Numbered from the stretch's first letter, positions 34,028-41,865 are shown. The stretch is 50,829 nt of DNA from UBA2144 sp964506185 (GCA_964506185.1 CAZDKL010000008.1:1-50829), one strand, 5' to 3'. Translations and numbers: made by a program. The notes: generated from the letters alone by a model not told the origin.

Positions 34028-34645
34028 TTAACCAACAGTGACCACCTGCGGTTGCTTTGTCTTTGGTTGTGGAACAAATCCACCAGCCGGCGGCTTCTGC
34101 TGAGAAGGTTGTCGCCTTTGATACGCGGTAACCACATCAGAAAGTATGCCTGCTACACGTCCTGCATATGGAACATACTTCTTTGTAATACTTTGTCCTC
34201 CCAACCCTTCTTTTAAGTGAAGACAAAGCGCTCCGAATTTAAAAATATCCCAGAACTGAGTCTCGGTACTTACTCCCCCAATGTTCTCCAGATGTATTGG
34301 TTTGATTTCTCGCTTGAAGACAGATGTTTGATCTACCAGCAAAACTTTATCCGTGGTGATCATTATAAAATCGAACATCCAGTCGATATAGAACTTAACA
34401 AGCCTTGGGAGCACTACTGCTCCAAACACAACTCCGATAGTTCCCCAAACCCACGCTTGTGGCCAACTAAGCAATAGCCCAATCAGACCAAAAATTCCCA
34501 ACATAACTGTAAGAACTATTTCTTTTATGATCGCGAAAACGAAGGAAAGTATATGAAAGCGCGTCGTGAGCACCTCGCTCTCACCGGAATGAAGGAAGCG
34601 GGCCTTTATCTTCTCGATATCAGTTTCGAGTGCAAAGATGCGCAT
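34028..34645 (-). CDS. membrane protein with bacterial PH-like domain (bPH2/YdbT type)
   Basis: A 205-aa protein. N-terminal cytoplasmic stretch (1-30), two hydrophobic helices (about 31-58 and 68-88) and then a beta-rich domain of the bPH2 type: FIMITTDKVLLVDQTSVFKREIKPIHLENIGGV is the familiar pattern, followed by FGALCLHLKEG. The C-terminal 40 residues are Pro/Gln/Lys-rich and probably disordered. Such proteins are common in small bacterial genomes; the function is unknown. It precedes no obvious partner: the gene upstream on the same strand is a glycosyltransferase ending 54 bp earlier. Confidence 0.78.
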   Translation of the reverse strand: MRIFALETDIEKIKARFLHSGESEVLTTRFHILSFVFAIIKEIVLTVMLGIFGLIGLLLSWPQAWVWGTIGVVFGAVVLPRLVKFYIDWMFDFIMITTDKVLLVDQTSVFKREIKPIHLENIGGVSTETQFWDIFKFGALCLHLKEGLGGQSITKKYVPYAGRVAGILSDVVTAYQRRQPSQQKPPAGGFVPQPKTKQPQVVTVG

Positions 34646-34699
34646 AGCTCAAAATCCTATAGTGGAAATGGCTGTTTGGCAAGAATTAAGCTTTTGTTT

Positions 34700-35503
34700 T
34701 TAATCACGATAATCCTCAAAATTCATCGCCGTGTGTATACGCTTGTATAACTGTCCTTTTATCAGCAAGAGAACTTTGCGCTTTGCAAGCTTAGCAATTT
34801 CTCTTGTACGCTGATACCGACGGCCGCTTGTTACTACACACATTTCCTCAGATTTATCATGAACAATCCTTCCAAGATCTTCCAGTTTCATCCCTAGAAT
34901 CATATCCTCTCCAAGATCCCTACCGGGTTCATACCCAAACCGCAGTGCTTCTTCTCTGCGATACGAAAAGTTCGCACCTGTCTGACCGTGATCCGGATGC
35001 TCTTCCTCTACAACTCCAATCGAACGCAAAAGACGAAAAGCACTTTGCACAACTGCCGCACCCGCTTTATATCCGCGGAAGAACGGATGAACACGATCGA
35101 AACGATATCGCCCATCGACACCAACTACATCAGGATCATCATAATGGCGCATGTGTAAATCTACCCATTGTTCAGGCACTTCCGTGTCGCAGTCAGTACC
35201 TATTAGTACCGGTGCTTCCGCCTCCTCCAGCCCGCGTTGTCTGGCATGCGAAACTCCTTTCTGCGGTTCAGATACAACCCTTGCTCCGGCATGTTCTGCA
35301 ATTCCCACGGTATCATCACCGCTTCCATTATCTACAATAACTACTTCAACTTTGTGCTTGCTTGCCTCCCGTGCCCTGGCGACCGAACTAAGAGTTTGTC
35401 CAATATGACGCTCTTCATTCCACGCAGGAATAACAACGCTTGCATCAGGGTGGCTACTGTGTCTGTATCGAAGTGCGCCTTTCTCAATGGCATCGCCACT
35501 CAT
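34700..35503 (-). CDS. family 2 glycosyltransferase
   Basis: A 267-aa GT-A enzyme. Residues 20-110 hold the donor site: ASVVIPAWNEERHIGQTLSSV, VEVVIVDNGSGDDT, EPQKGVSHARQRGLEEA and the metal-binding VLIGTDCDTEVPE. The rest has GQTGANFSYRREEALRFG and GEDMILGMKL, where ED is the usual catalytic acid region. The C-terminal end is basic with YKRIHTAMNFEDYRD. It has no membrane helix and may work on lipid-linked sugars at the inner face of the membrane. It is not related closely to the one at 28610-29404. ATG 35503 gives MSGDAIEKG; about 80 bases upstream there is nothing clear apart from AT-rich DNA. Confidence 0.88.
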   Translation of the reverse strand: MSGDAIEKGALRYRHSSHPDASVVIPAWNEERHIGQTLSSVARAREASKHKVEVVIVDNGSGDDTVGIAEHAGARVVSEPQKGVSHARQRGLEEAEAPVLIGTDCDTEVPEQWVDLHMRHYDDPDVVGVDGRYRFDRVHPFFRGYKAGAAVVQSAFRLLRSIGVVEEEHPDHGQTGANFSYRREEALRFGYEPGRDLGEDMILGMKLEDLGRIVHDKSEEMCVVTSGRRYQRTREIAKLAKRKVLLLIKGQLYKRIHTAMNFEDYRD

Positions 35504-35582
35504 ATAGTTGGCACACTATGATTATGTTTGGTTTACTTGTCAATGGGTAGCATTTGTTCTTTCTCAATCTTGCTAAAGCCCT

Positions 35583-35843
35583 TCAATCTTTTGTTGGATG
35601 AGAACCACATGCCAATCGCTCTTTTTTTATCTTACTCCATGTTTTCACTTGAGCTTCACGTCTCATGGCTTCTGCCAATGTATCGAAGGTTTCATAATAA
35701 ATAATCTTCACGGGTCTATGAGCTCGTGTGTATTTTGCGCCTTTTCCAGCATTGTGAGCAGCTTCTCTGGATTTAATGTCTTTGCATGCACCGGAATAAA
35801 GGGATTCATTTGAGCAACGAGCAATATAAAAGTAGAAAGGCAT
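35583..35843 (-). CDS. GIY-YIG family endonuclease-like protein (UPF0213/YhbQ type)
   Basis: An 86-aa single-domain protein: FYFYIARCSNESLYSGACKDIKSRE gives the family Y-x(n)-Y-x-G pattern (here YFYIA and LYSGA), followed by HNAGKGAKYTRAHRPVKIIYYE and AEAMRREAQVKTWSKIKKERL, with the conserved Arg and Glu of the fold. The usual GIY is changed to FYI and YIG to YSG, as in many YhbQ-like members. These small proteins are widespread, and their role in DNA processing is uncertain. It is a lone gene between a glycosyltransferase and a tRNA gene. Confidence 0.88.
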   Translation of the reverse strand: MPFYFYIARCSNESLYSGACKDIKSREAAHNAGKGAKYTRAHRPVKIIYYETFDTLAEAMRREAQVKTWSKIKKERLACGSHPTKD

Positions 35844-35994
35844 GGTATTTGATTATACAGAATGCCCCTCGATTCGTCGCCTCCACTCTGTTACGGCTCC
35901 TCACTCGGGACACTCACCTCGGCGCGACAAATGGTCGAGCCCCGAGCTTATCGAGGGGCGAGATCACGAGCGAGGCGCGCAGCGCCGAGTCGAG
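35844..35994. other. GC-rich spacer with hairpin-forming sequence
   Basis: Short spacer between the tRNA and the GIY-YIG gene. GTCGAGCCCCGAGC and TCGAGGGGCGAG, and nearby CCCCTCGATTCG, can pair with each other, and GGCGCGCAGCGCC is a small hairpin. No open frame is convincing. Confidence 0.4.
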
Positions 35995-36069
35995 TGGTAG
36001 CCCGTAGGGGAATCGAACCCCTGTTACAAGGATGAGAACCTTGCGTCCTAACCACTAGACGAACGGGCC
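35995..36069 (-). tRNA. tRNA-Glu (anticodon CTC), CCA encoded
   Basis: Folds as a standard cloverleaf on the minus strand: acceptor GGCCCGT with ACGGGCT (first pair G-U), D arm GTCT/GGAC with loop AGTGGTTA, anticodon stem CAAGG/CCTTG with loop TTCTCAT (anticodon CTC), T arm AGGGG/CCCCT with TTCGATT. The discriminator A is followed by CCA in the DNA. The D-arm sequence is typical of tRNA-Glu. Confidence 0.93.
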
Positions 36070-36133
36070 TTACGATGAATTATATGGAGTACTTGAGCTT
36101 GTGGAAACTAAAAAACCTACCTCTTGATGCATC

Positions 36134-36294
36134 CTCCCCCCTGGGGTGGGTTAAGCTTCAGGGTGGCGGGGCGGTAGTTACATATGGTGCTTCTCTCAAA
36201 ATTCTTAGTCAATACCTCCTCAAAATAATCTTTTTACGACTTAGACTTTTTGGCTTTAATACAACCCGTAAGACGTTCCGCTCCAAAGCGGAAC
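36134..36294 (+). repeat. dispersed repeat R1, copy C
   Basis: Same order as copy A: C-run with CTGGGGTGGG, CAGGGTGGCGGGGCGGTAGTTA, GTCAATACCTCCTCAAAATAATCTTTTTACGAC, TTAGACTTTTTGGC, AAGACGTTCC and the 20-bp palindrome GTTCCGCTCCAAAGCGGAAC (36275-36294, one mismatch in the centre). It lies between the tRNA gene and the SEC-C gene. Confidence 0.82.
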
Positions 36295-36318
36295 AGATAC
36301 AAAAAGTTGTTCAATTCT

Positions 36319-36348
36319 TTGACTAAACCCCATTTCGCTTCATAGAAT
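36319..36348 (+). promoter_or_regulatory. promoter placed for a leaderless transcript
   Basis: TTGACT (36319-36324), an 18-bp spacer, TAGAAT (36343-36348), then six bases to ATG 36355. The predicted start of transcription is the ATG itself. Confidence 0.6.
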
Positions 36349-36354
36349 GCCACA

Positions 36355-37281
36355 ATGGAACTTCCCCAGTTAGATGAGGTTGTTGATAATGCAGTGGGAC
36401 ACCCATGGTCCCCGCTTCTTGCTTATAGAGACGAATCAGTTGTTCAAATGTGCAATCATATTATTAAATCTGATCTTCAAGGACCGGCATTTCACGGTTC
36501 CAATAGTAAAGAACATGCAAAAATTGGCAGAGCCCTGAATCAACTAGATCCAGAAGCAATATGGTCAGCAGAGCAATGGACGGATCTGCAGTTTCCAGAA
36601 GTACTTCAGCCACTATCTAGTGAAAAAATTACTCAACAAGAGATTGATCGACTAGCAACAATGCGCGAGGCTGTGCTTCAATGTGGAAGAAATATTGATG
36701 AATTAAATGAAGAATCATTACTTGGGATGTTCGAAGTTTTGAAAGAGAAGGCCAAAACAATGAAATCGAAAACAAAGGAGATTAATCTGCAATCCAGATA
36801 TTTTCAATTACTACAAATTGTCCGCGGTGCAATAACAAAATTGGGGATAATGGAAAACGAACCGCTAATTGCAATACCGGAAGAGCTTGAAGATGATGAA
36901 ACAGGAAAAAGAATTGAATGGATGAGATTAAGGCACCAAACTACGAGACTGTATCCATGCTTTGTAGACGCGATAATTGACAGATTAAAAATGAAAAAGG
37001 AATTCCCACCAATTGCAATGAACTCGATTTATCAGGCTGTAACGGATGCAATTTTCTCGACATTTGGTGCAGCGAAATTTTCAAAAGTGCCAGTCTTTGT
37101 TGTAAGTACCGACTCATCCACCGGAACCAGTAGACGAGCTAGAAACACTAGATCATACAATCAGGCAACTACATACATGCGTAAAAAGAAAACCCCAGGA
37201 AGAAATGAAGATTGCCACTGCGGCAGCGAAAGAAAATATAAAAAGTGCTGCATGAGAAGAGATAGATTTGATCAGAATTAA
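36355..37281 (+). CDS. SEC-C motif protein (308 aa)
   Basis: The last 35 residues carry a typical SEC-C zinc-binding motif: KKTPGRNEDCHCGSERKYKKCCM, with C-x-C and CC as ligands, as at the end of SecA. The first 240 residues are helical, without a recognised domain; a region RNIDELNEESLLGMFEVLKEKAKTM and a later RHQTTRLYPCFVDAIIDRLK are visible, followed by a Ser/Thr/Arg linker (about 250-275). SEC-C motifs bind zinc and in SecA help contact SecB or ribosomes, so a partner-binding role is inferred. Its promoter has a TTGACT -35 and TAGAAT -10 with six bases to the ATG. It converges with the PEP carboxylase gene 13 bases away. Confidence 0.75.
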   Translation: MELPQLDEVVDNAVGHPWSPLLAYRDESVVQMCNHIIKSDLQGPAFHGSNSKEHAKIGRALNQLDPEAIWSAEQWTDLQFPEVLQPLSSEKITQQEIDRLATMREAVLQCGRNIDELNEESLLGMFEVLKEKAKTMKSKTKEINLQSRYFQLLQIVRGAITKLGIMENEPLIAIPEELEDDETGKRIEWMRLRHQTTRLYPCFVDAIIDRLKMKKEFPPIAMNSIYQAVTDAIFSTFGAAKFSKVPVFVVSTDSSTGTSRRARNTRSYNQATTYMRKKKTPGRNEDCHCGSERKYKKCCMRRDRFDQN

Positions 37282-37294
37282 TTTATTTGTGACT

Positions 37295-38812
37295 TCACCC
37301 CAAACTCCTTCTGATCTTCGCGGCTTCAACGATATCGTGCATCAGTGCCTCTTTATCGACCGACTGTTCTTTGAGCCTGTGATAAATATTGGATGTAATG
37401 TTCCTGTGAATCATGTGATGCGGTTTTTGCGGACCAAGTTCTTTGCCCAAGAACTCTTCGACTCCTGCAACGTCCTCTTTAATATCGCTGAAGACTTGTT
37501 CTGACGATGCAGCTAGTTCCAGATTCTCTCTATTGAAGTATTTACCGGCATGTTCCAGATCAGTTCTAAGCGCAGGATAATACTTTTCAAGCACGTCATT
37601 CAGTCCATATCTTTTAATAGCCCTCAGTCCCCTTCCTGTGGAAACAATCTCGGGAGGAATTCCAATCGAATAGAATGCTGCGGTGAACTTGATGGCGCGC
37701 GGCAGAGTAACATTCCCTATTCCCCTGCTGTAACCAAACAATCCGATGTGCAACAACCTTTCACGGCGTCCCGGAATAAATTCTGCAAGGCGATTAATAA
37801 GCGGAGCCAGACTTTCGACCGTAGGTTTCCACGCGTCTGAGAAAGTATTTGCAATTACTTTGAGCGAACTTATGTCGCTCTCATCAACATGTTGTACTTT
37901 TCTTTGCGGAACTTCTGATTTCATTGTTTCCAAAGCTCTTCTTACATCTTCCAAAGGATAATCGTATCTGAATGCCGACTGGATTGAATAAGTTCTGACT
38001 CCGGAATATTGTTCTATGAATGTATCCGTATATTTTGGATTAACACTTCCTCTGAATGGCAAAGATCCGGTTCCGATTATCGGATACACGGGGAAACCGA
38101 GTTCTTCTCCCAATCTATATGACTTACTAAGCGCAGTTTTTATTGCAATTACTGCAGGAACCAATCCGGAGTTGAGCGCCGGGTCGGATCTTGCAAGAAA
38201 AATTCTTTGGCCGACTCTGCCCAGATCCATATTGTCTTTGATAAGCGTTTCCCAATAGGGTTTTAAGATTTTCTCTATGCTAAACATAGAATCCACATCT
38301 TCAACCAGAGGAGTTAGCTGAAATTCATTAAGAAGAGCTGAATGTATTCTTACTCCATCATGAAAAACCATCCTGTGATACTCGGCTACCTTCTTGAATG
38401 TATCTCTGACTCTGATTAATTGCTCAGCTTCGGTAGTAAGCGGCAAAAACATTTCTTTTACCGGCGGAACAGGCACATTAATCTCACGACCAAGGTCAGA
38501 CAGGCTGAGAAGGTTCATAAATGCTCGAGCCATGCGGTGCATTTTGCCGTTCTCGAACGCGGGAATGCGAAAAGTAAGGTGAAGATCTTTTCCAAGAGGT
38601 CGGCTGTCGAACATATCTTTCGCCTGAGAGTAAATTCTTTCCCCTACAGCTTCATCAACATACTTTCCTTCCCAGTCCCACATGTATTCATCCATCGGAA
38701 GCTCGCGAAAGAGAGTGATAAGTTCGTCAATCTCATCTTGAGTTGATATAAATGCTGACTCATCTGTTTTCCACCACGGAACACATGCATTGTCCGGGTG
38801 TTGCGTTGCCAT
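37295..38812 (-). CDS. ppcA: phosphoenolpyruvate carboxylase, archaeal type
   Basis: Carboxylates PEP to oxaloacetate in the cytoplasm. The 505-aa length and sequence fit the short archaeal-type enzyme, not the 900-aa bacterial one: MATQHPDNA at the start (the hallmark), DEYMWDWEGKYVDE, LHLTFRIPAFE, FHDGVRIHSALLNEF, RIFLARSDPALNSG, YPIIGTGSLPFRGSVNP, QSAFRYDYPLEDVRRAL and GLFGYSRG. The short type occurs in archaea and a few bacteria such as Clostridium perfringens and Leuconostoc. I start at ATG 38812; the longer frame uses TTG 38833 and adds no family sequence. It begins 28 bases after the aminotransferase stop, and the two genes are probably cotranscribed, linking oxaloacetate production to transamination. 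Confidence 0.93.
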   Translation of the reverse strand: MATQHPDNACVPWWKTDESAFISTQDEIDELITLFRELPMDEYMWDWEGKYVDEAVGERIYSQAKDMFDSRPLGKDLHLTFRIPAFENGKMHRMARAFMNLLSLSDLGREINVPVPPVKEMFLPLTTEAEQLIRVRDTFKKVAEYHRMVFHDGVRIHSALLNEFQLTPLVEDVDSMFSIEKILKPYWETLIKDNMDLGRVGQRIFLARSDPALNSGLVPAVIAIKTALSKSYRLGEELGFPVYPIIGTGSLPFRGSVNPKYTDTFIEQYSGVRTYSIQSAFRYDYPLEDVRRALETMKSEVPQRKVQHVDESDISSLKVIANTFSDAWKPTVESLAPLINRLAEFIPGRRERLLHIGLFGYSRGIGNVTLPRAIKFTAAFYSIGIPPEIVSTGRGLRAIKRYGLNDVLEKYYPALRTDLEHAGKYFNRENLELAASSEQVFSDIKEDVAGVEEFLGKELGPQKPHHMIHRNITSNIYHRLKEQSVDKEALMHDIVEAAKIRRSLG

Positions 38813-38840
38813 TGTTGTGGGCGGCCAGATCAAAGGAGAG

Positions 38841-40160
38841 TTAAACTACAGAAGATACTTGTGAAATGCTACTTAATTTGGAGCAAGTTTGATTTAATTT
38901 ATCAAACAGAGGCGCGATATGCGCAATTGGCAAAGATGAATATGCAATTCTGAGTAAATTGCCGGTTGCGATTACTCCGCAATCAAAATCACGCAATAAT
39001 GTTTTCCTTACTTCTTCCGCATCCAGTCCTTCTTTGACCTGAACGCACATAAAATACCCCGCATTGAATGGGAGCGGCTTGTAGTATTCAGATACTTCCG
39101 GTCCCGAAAGTACCCGCCTCACTTCTTCGTGCCTTCTTTTGAGAAGTTCATACTTCTCCTTCTTTTCCGACTCATAATTAACCGAATTCAGGCCCTGAAG
39201 AACTGCTGTTTGCGATAAATGCGATACATTGGACACGCTTGCGCGCACTGTTCCAGCAGCCTTGTACTCAAGAGCTTCCGCGGCATATGCACTGAAGTTT
39301 TTTGAAGCGAAAGTAATGAAACAAACTCGCAGTCCCCACACATATTCCTCTTTCGAGGCCCCGTCTAACTTCACTGCAAGTATGTTTTCGTGGGCGCTAG
39401 CAAGCCGGGCAAACAAAGACTCTTTATATATTTCATCCTGATAGACAAGGCCGAAGTACGCATCGTCCAGAATCACGCAAAGCTTGTCACCTGCCTCGGC
39501 TCGCCTGACCAGAATCGAAATTATTTCTTCCGCTTCATGTTCAGTCGGTGAATAACCGGAGGGATTGTTTGGAAAATTTAGAATCACAATTTTTTTTGGA
39601 CCCGGGGTTTCCACGAGAGCTTCTGTAAATGCTCCGGTATCAAAACCTTCGTCAACAAAAGTATTAAACTCTTTAAACTCAGCTCCATATCTTCCATTTA
39701 ATAAGAGTTTGTAATTGCCCCAGTACTTATCTGTAATTATCAGATTGTCGCCCGGGTTTACAAATAACGTTGCAGCGATATCCAGTCCGTGAGTGATTCC
39801 ATTTGTAACAACCGGAACGCTTGTCTTGGTTTGAAGAGAAGGATTTTTTTTGAGCATTAGTTCATGCCACTTTTCTCTTAGTTCTTTTTTTCCAAAACTT
39901 GAAGCGTATGTAAGAGTGTCTCTCTCGTCATGGGTAAACTGCTGAGATATTGATTGGAGAGCCAACGGTTTTTCTCGTTCATCCAAAGCAATTCCAATTG
40001 TTGCATTGATCTTCGCTCCCTCCGCTTCCGCAGTCTGACCTAATATTCCTTTATATGGAAAATACATTCGTCTTCCTCTTTCGGAAAGTGATGCATAAGC
40101 AATAGGACACCCCTGTTCCAGAATCTCATTGAGTTCCGTTGCAAGTGGTGCGTATTCCAT
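38841..40160 (-). CDS. PLP-dependent aminotransferase, class I/II fold (aspartate-type)
   Basis: A 439-aa fold-type I enzyme. Seen: VTNGITHGLDIAATLFVNPGDNLIITDKYWGNYKLLL (PLP phosphate site and aromatic stacking Tyr/Trp), ILNFPNNPSGYSPTEHEAEEI, VILDDAYFGLVY (Asp-x-x-Tyr bonding the PLP ring), KLDGASKEEYVWGLRVCFITF (Schiff-base Lys in GASK and the Arg after it), and LRIAYSS near the end (the carboxylate-binding Arg). Substrate cannot be read with certainty; its location directly upstream of PEP carboxylase supports oxaloacetate/aspartate. The start ATG 40160 is followed by MEYAPLATEL. There is about 100 bp of AT-rich DNA upstream. Confidence 0.85.
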   Translation of the reverse strand: MEYAPLATELNEILEQGCPIAYASLSERGRRMYFPYKGILGQTAEAEGAKINATIGIALDEREKPLALQSISQQFTHDERDTLTYASSFGKKELREKWHELMLKKNPSLQTKTSVPVVTNGITHGLDIAATLFVNPGDNLIITDKYWGNYKLLLNGRYGAEFKEFNTFVDEGFDTGAFTEALVETPGPKKIVILNFPNNPSGYSPTEHEAEEIISILVRRAEAGDKLCVILDDAYFGLVYQDEIYKESLFARLASAHENILAVKLDGASKEEYVWGLRVCFITFASKNFSAYAAEALEYKAAGTVRASVSNVSHLSQTAVLQGLNSVNYESEKKEKYELLKRRHEEVRRVLSGPEVSEYYKPLPFNAGYFMCVQVKEGLDAEEVRKTLLRDFDCGVIATGNLLRIAYSSLPIAHIAPLFDKLNQTCSKLSSISQVSSVV

Positions 40161-40264
40161 GGATATAGGTTACTGATATTTTTTTTGATGTCATTATTTT
40201 TGTTAACGAAAGTATATGACCCCAAATAAAGGTGATCAGTAAGCGAAATATCGAGTATGTCGAA

Positions 40265-40498
40265 CTATATTTTCCTCTTCCTCTTTCTCCTCTTTACATC
40301 TTCGAAGTAGAAATACGGTTGTCCATAGTTGATAGCCTTACCCTTCTTGTCCAACTCCGCTATGGCAAGGAACCATCCCTTGCTTGTATGACCACGAACC
40401 AACACTAATGCACCCTCTCCATCCTCAGCTTTCTTTTTGGATATTTCTTCAACCGGTACTAAATCGGGCGCCCCAAATCGCTTTGAGGCTGGAACGTC
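40265..40498 (-). pseudogene. 5'-truncated gene fragment (about 77 codons)
   Basis: A minus-strand frame reads VPVEEISKKKAEDGEGALVL, then GHTSKGWFLAIAELDKKGK and finally YFYFEDVKRRKRKRKI with stop TAG at 40265-40267. Codon use and sequence look like real coding DNA, but upstream the frame meets TAA at 40499-40501 without any ATG before, and that edge coincides with R1 copy D. The first in-frame alternative start (GTG/TTG within ALVLV) would cut the protein to about 50 residues. The simplest view is that R1 replaced the 5' end. The family is not recognised. Confidence 0.55.
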
Positions 40499-40616
40499 TT
40501 ACGGGGCGTCGAGTGTATAAATAGTTTTTACGCGGGGAGGTATTGACGGGGGTTCAGGTGCTGACACAATACTGACGACCCGCCACCCTGAGCCCATACC
40601 CCACCCCGGGGGGAGG
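40478..40616 (-). repeat. dispersed repeat R1, copy D
   Basis: Inverted copy: a degenerated terminal hairpin (GACGTTCCAGCCTCAAAGCG on the minus strand), CTTACGGG, GTATTGACG with matching CAATAC, GACGACCCGCCACCCTGAGCCCATACCCC and a C-rich end CCCCGGGGGG. The palindrome is the most diverged of the four copies. Confidence 0.75.
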
Positions 40617-40651
40617 GCTGCATTTGTTGATATAAATATTGCCCCTGACTA

Positions 40652-40701
40652 TTGACCTAACACATCATCATAATATATAATACCCATACCCCCTATGGGT
40701 A
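40652..40701 (+). promoter_or_regulatory. promoter and CsoR-type operator
   Basis: TTGACC (40652-40657), an 18-bp spacer and TATAAT (40676-40681) form a strong promoter. Directly behind it, 40681-40701 reads TACCCATACCCCCTATGGGTA, an inverted repeat TACCCATA/TATGGGTA around a C-run, the classical site of CsoR-family repressors. Binding would cover the transcription start, so the gene downstream most likely represses itself until metal is bound. Confidence 0.82.
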
Positions 40702-40708
40702 CTTACTT

Positions 40709-40978
40709 ATGCTCCCCACTCATAAAAAGAAGGCAATCTCGGGGCTCAAGAGGCTTAACGGCCTGAGTGCTAAGCTTGAAGAAATGATTGAAGCTGATGA
40801 ATATTGCCCGAAGCTTTTGGAGATTGCTCTGGCTATGAAAGGGCATGTTAAATACGTTCAGGGAACAATCTTAGAAAGCCATATGAACACCTGCGCACCC
40901 AAGAAATTGGCATCCAAGACCTCCCGTGATAAATTCATTAAGGAGCTTCTTAAGGTCGTAGGACTATCTAATAGATAA
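40709..40978 (+). CDS. csoR: CsoR/FrmR-family metal-sensing repressor
   Basis: An 89-aa all-helical DUF156 protein that leaves its operator when it binds Cu(I) or a related signal. Conserved parts: HKKKAISGLKRLNGLSAKLEEMIEADEYCPKLLEIALA, then VKYVQGTILESHMNTC. The metal ligands of CsoR are present in the expected positions: Cys33, His58 and Cys62. The combination C-H-C points to copper rather than formaldehyde (FrmR), and the Met/Cys-rich secreted proteins downstream support that. The operator with its -10 box lies directly upstream. Start ATG 40709 is fixed by the family start and by the promoter 30 bp away. Confidence 0.9.
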   Translation: MLPTHKKKAISGLKRLNGLSAKLEEMIEADEYCPKLLEIALAMKGHVKYVQGTILESHMNTCAPKKLASKTSRDKFIKELLKVVGLSNR

Positions 40979-41016
40979 TCACTTTTAACTATTCACTATT
41001 CACTTTTAACTTTCCC

Positions 41017-41355
41017 GTGCCACTAACAAAACTGACCCTGCTGGCCACTCTAATCTCAACCACCCTTGGAGTTTGTCCGATGCAGGTAAGTATGATGATG
41101 CCCATGGGAAACATGGATGAGGTGACAGACCATCAGAGAATGCCATGCGGAGAATGTTACTCTGATAGTGAAAGTTATGCACTTAAGGATGCAGGAAACT
41201 TGAAGACGGATCCCATCATTATTTCTGCAACTGTACCAGCTGATTCGATTAAGTTTGCACTTAATAATATCCTGGATAATCCAATTGCATTTATTGATCC
41301 CGGAGCCCGTGCCAACGCTCCCCCGCTTGTAGGCACGATCATTTTGCGAACGTAA
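41017..41355 (+). CDS. small secreted Met/Cys-rich protein, probably copper-related
   Basis: A 112-aa protein with GTG start and an N-terminal hydrophobic signal (about 1-20, TLLATLISTTLGVCP). The next 30 residues form a Met/Cys-rich patch: CPMQVSMMMPMGNMDEVT followed by HQRMPCGECYSD, well suited to bind Cu(I). The remaining part is neutral with PIIISATVPADSIKF and no known domain. It follows the repressor gene by 38 bases and probably shares its promoter. This layout, a repressor followed by small secreted metal-binding proteins, suggests periplasmic or surface copper handling, which is inference. It could also be a lipoprotein, because Cys20 falls near the end of the signal. Confidence 0.65.
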   Translation: MPLTKLTLLATLISTTLGVCPMQVSMMMPMGNMDEVTDHQRMPCGECYSDSESYALKDAGNLKTDPIIISATVPADSIKFALNNILDNPIAFIDPGARANAPPLVGTIILRT

Positions 41356-41428
41356 ACCATGGATATTTTTCTGAACTGACGCTTGTTCGCGTCTTTATTT
41401 CTTTTACTTATTTTTTCCCTATTTAATT

Positions 41429-41638
41429 ATGAAATATTTAATAGCTCTTGCTCTAATAATTACCCCCATGCTTATGATTTACTCACAGAAGACCCAAGCA
41501 AACGAAGCTGCAACCGGTGCAGCAGCTTGCGCGCAAAACGGAGTGGAATGTTCATGCAATTCAAAGGCTCCGCAAAAAGCTTCTTCTGCTGAACCTAAAA
41601 AAGGATGTGGTTGCGGAAGCAAGTCCTGCAGTCAATAA
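41429..41638 (+). CDS. small secreted Cys-rich protein (69 aa)
   Basis: Residues 1-25 form a signal peptide (MKYLIALALIITPMLMIYSQ, ending TQA). The mature part of about 44 residues has seven Cys: ACAQNGVECSCNSK and a C-terminal GCGCGSKSCSQ, in CxC and CxCxxxxC arrangements like metallothionein-type metal-binding peptides. It is the third gene after the CsoR operator. An overlapping frame starting at 41383 on the same strand is less likely, because it lacks these features. Metal chelation outside the cytoplasm is inferred from composition. Confidence 0.72.
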   Translation: MKYLIALALIITPMLMIYSQKTQANEAATGAAACAQNGVECSCNSKAPQKASSAEPKKGCGCGSKSCSQ

Positions 41639-41692
41639 TTCCGATTGTTGACAGAATGATTTGGAGTGAACCAACCGCGCCATTTCATACCT

Positions 41693-41718
41693 ACAAGCCC
41701 CGCGAAAGCGGGGCTTGT
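41693..41718. terminator. strong hairpin after the metal operon
   Basis: ACAAGCCCCGC and GCGGGGCTTGT pair perfectly (11 bp) over a GAAA tetraloop. No clear U-run follows, so termination may be of the hairpin-only type. It lies 54 bases after the Cys-rich protein gene. Confidence 0.7.
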
Positions 41719-41865
41719 GGCATGACCCAATTATATTTATTTTCGTCAATTCTCATTATTTCGCTTATCAAAGGGGTTTCTAGAGATTTGCCCCTTGGAA
41801 CCTAATCTGTCAGAATCTCAACCACTGTCTTTATTTTTATTAACACTTTTTTCCCCACATAAATT

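Noticed and set aside
34700..35503. The two family 2 glycosyltransferases as a duplicated pair
   Set aside because: Apart from the common GT-A motifs they share little; one is rhamnosyltransferase-like, the other not.
36075..36326. Plus-strand reading frame of 83 codons covering R1 copy C
   Set aside because: The frame consists almost wholly of the repeat, has no counterpart in the other R1 copies and shows no domain or start signal.
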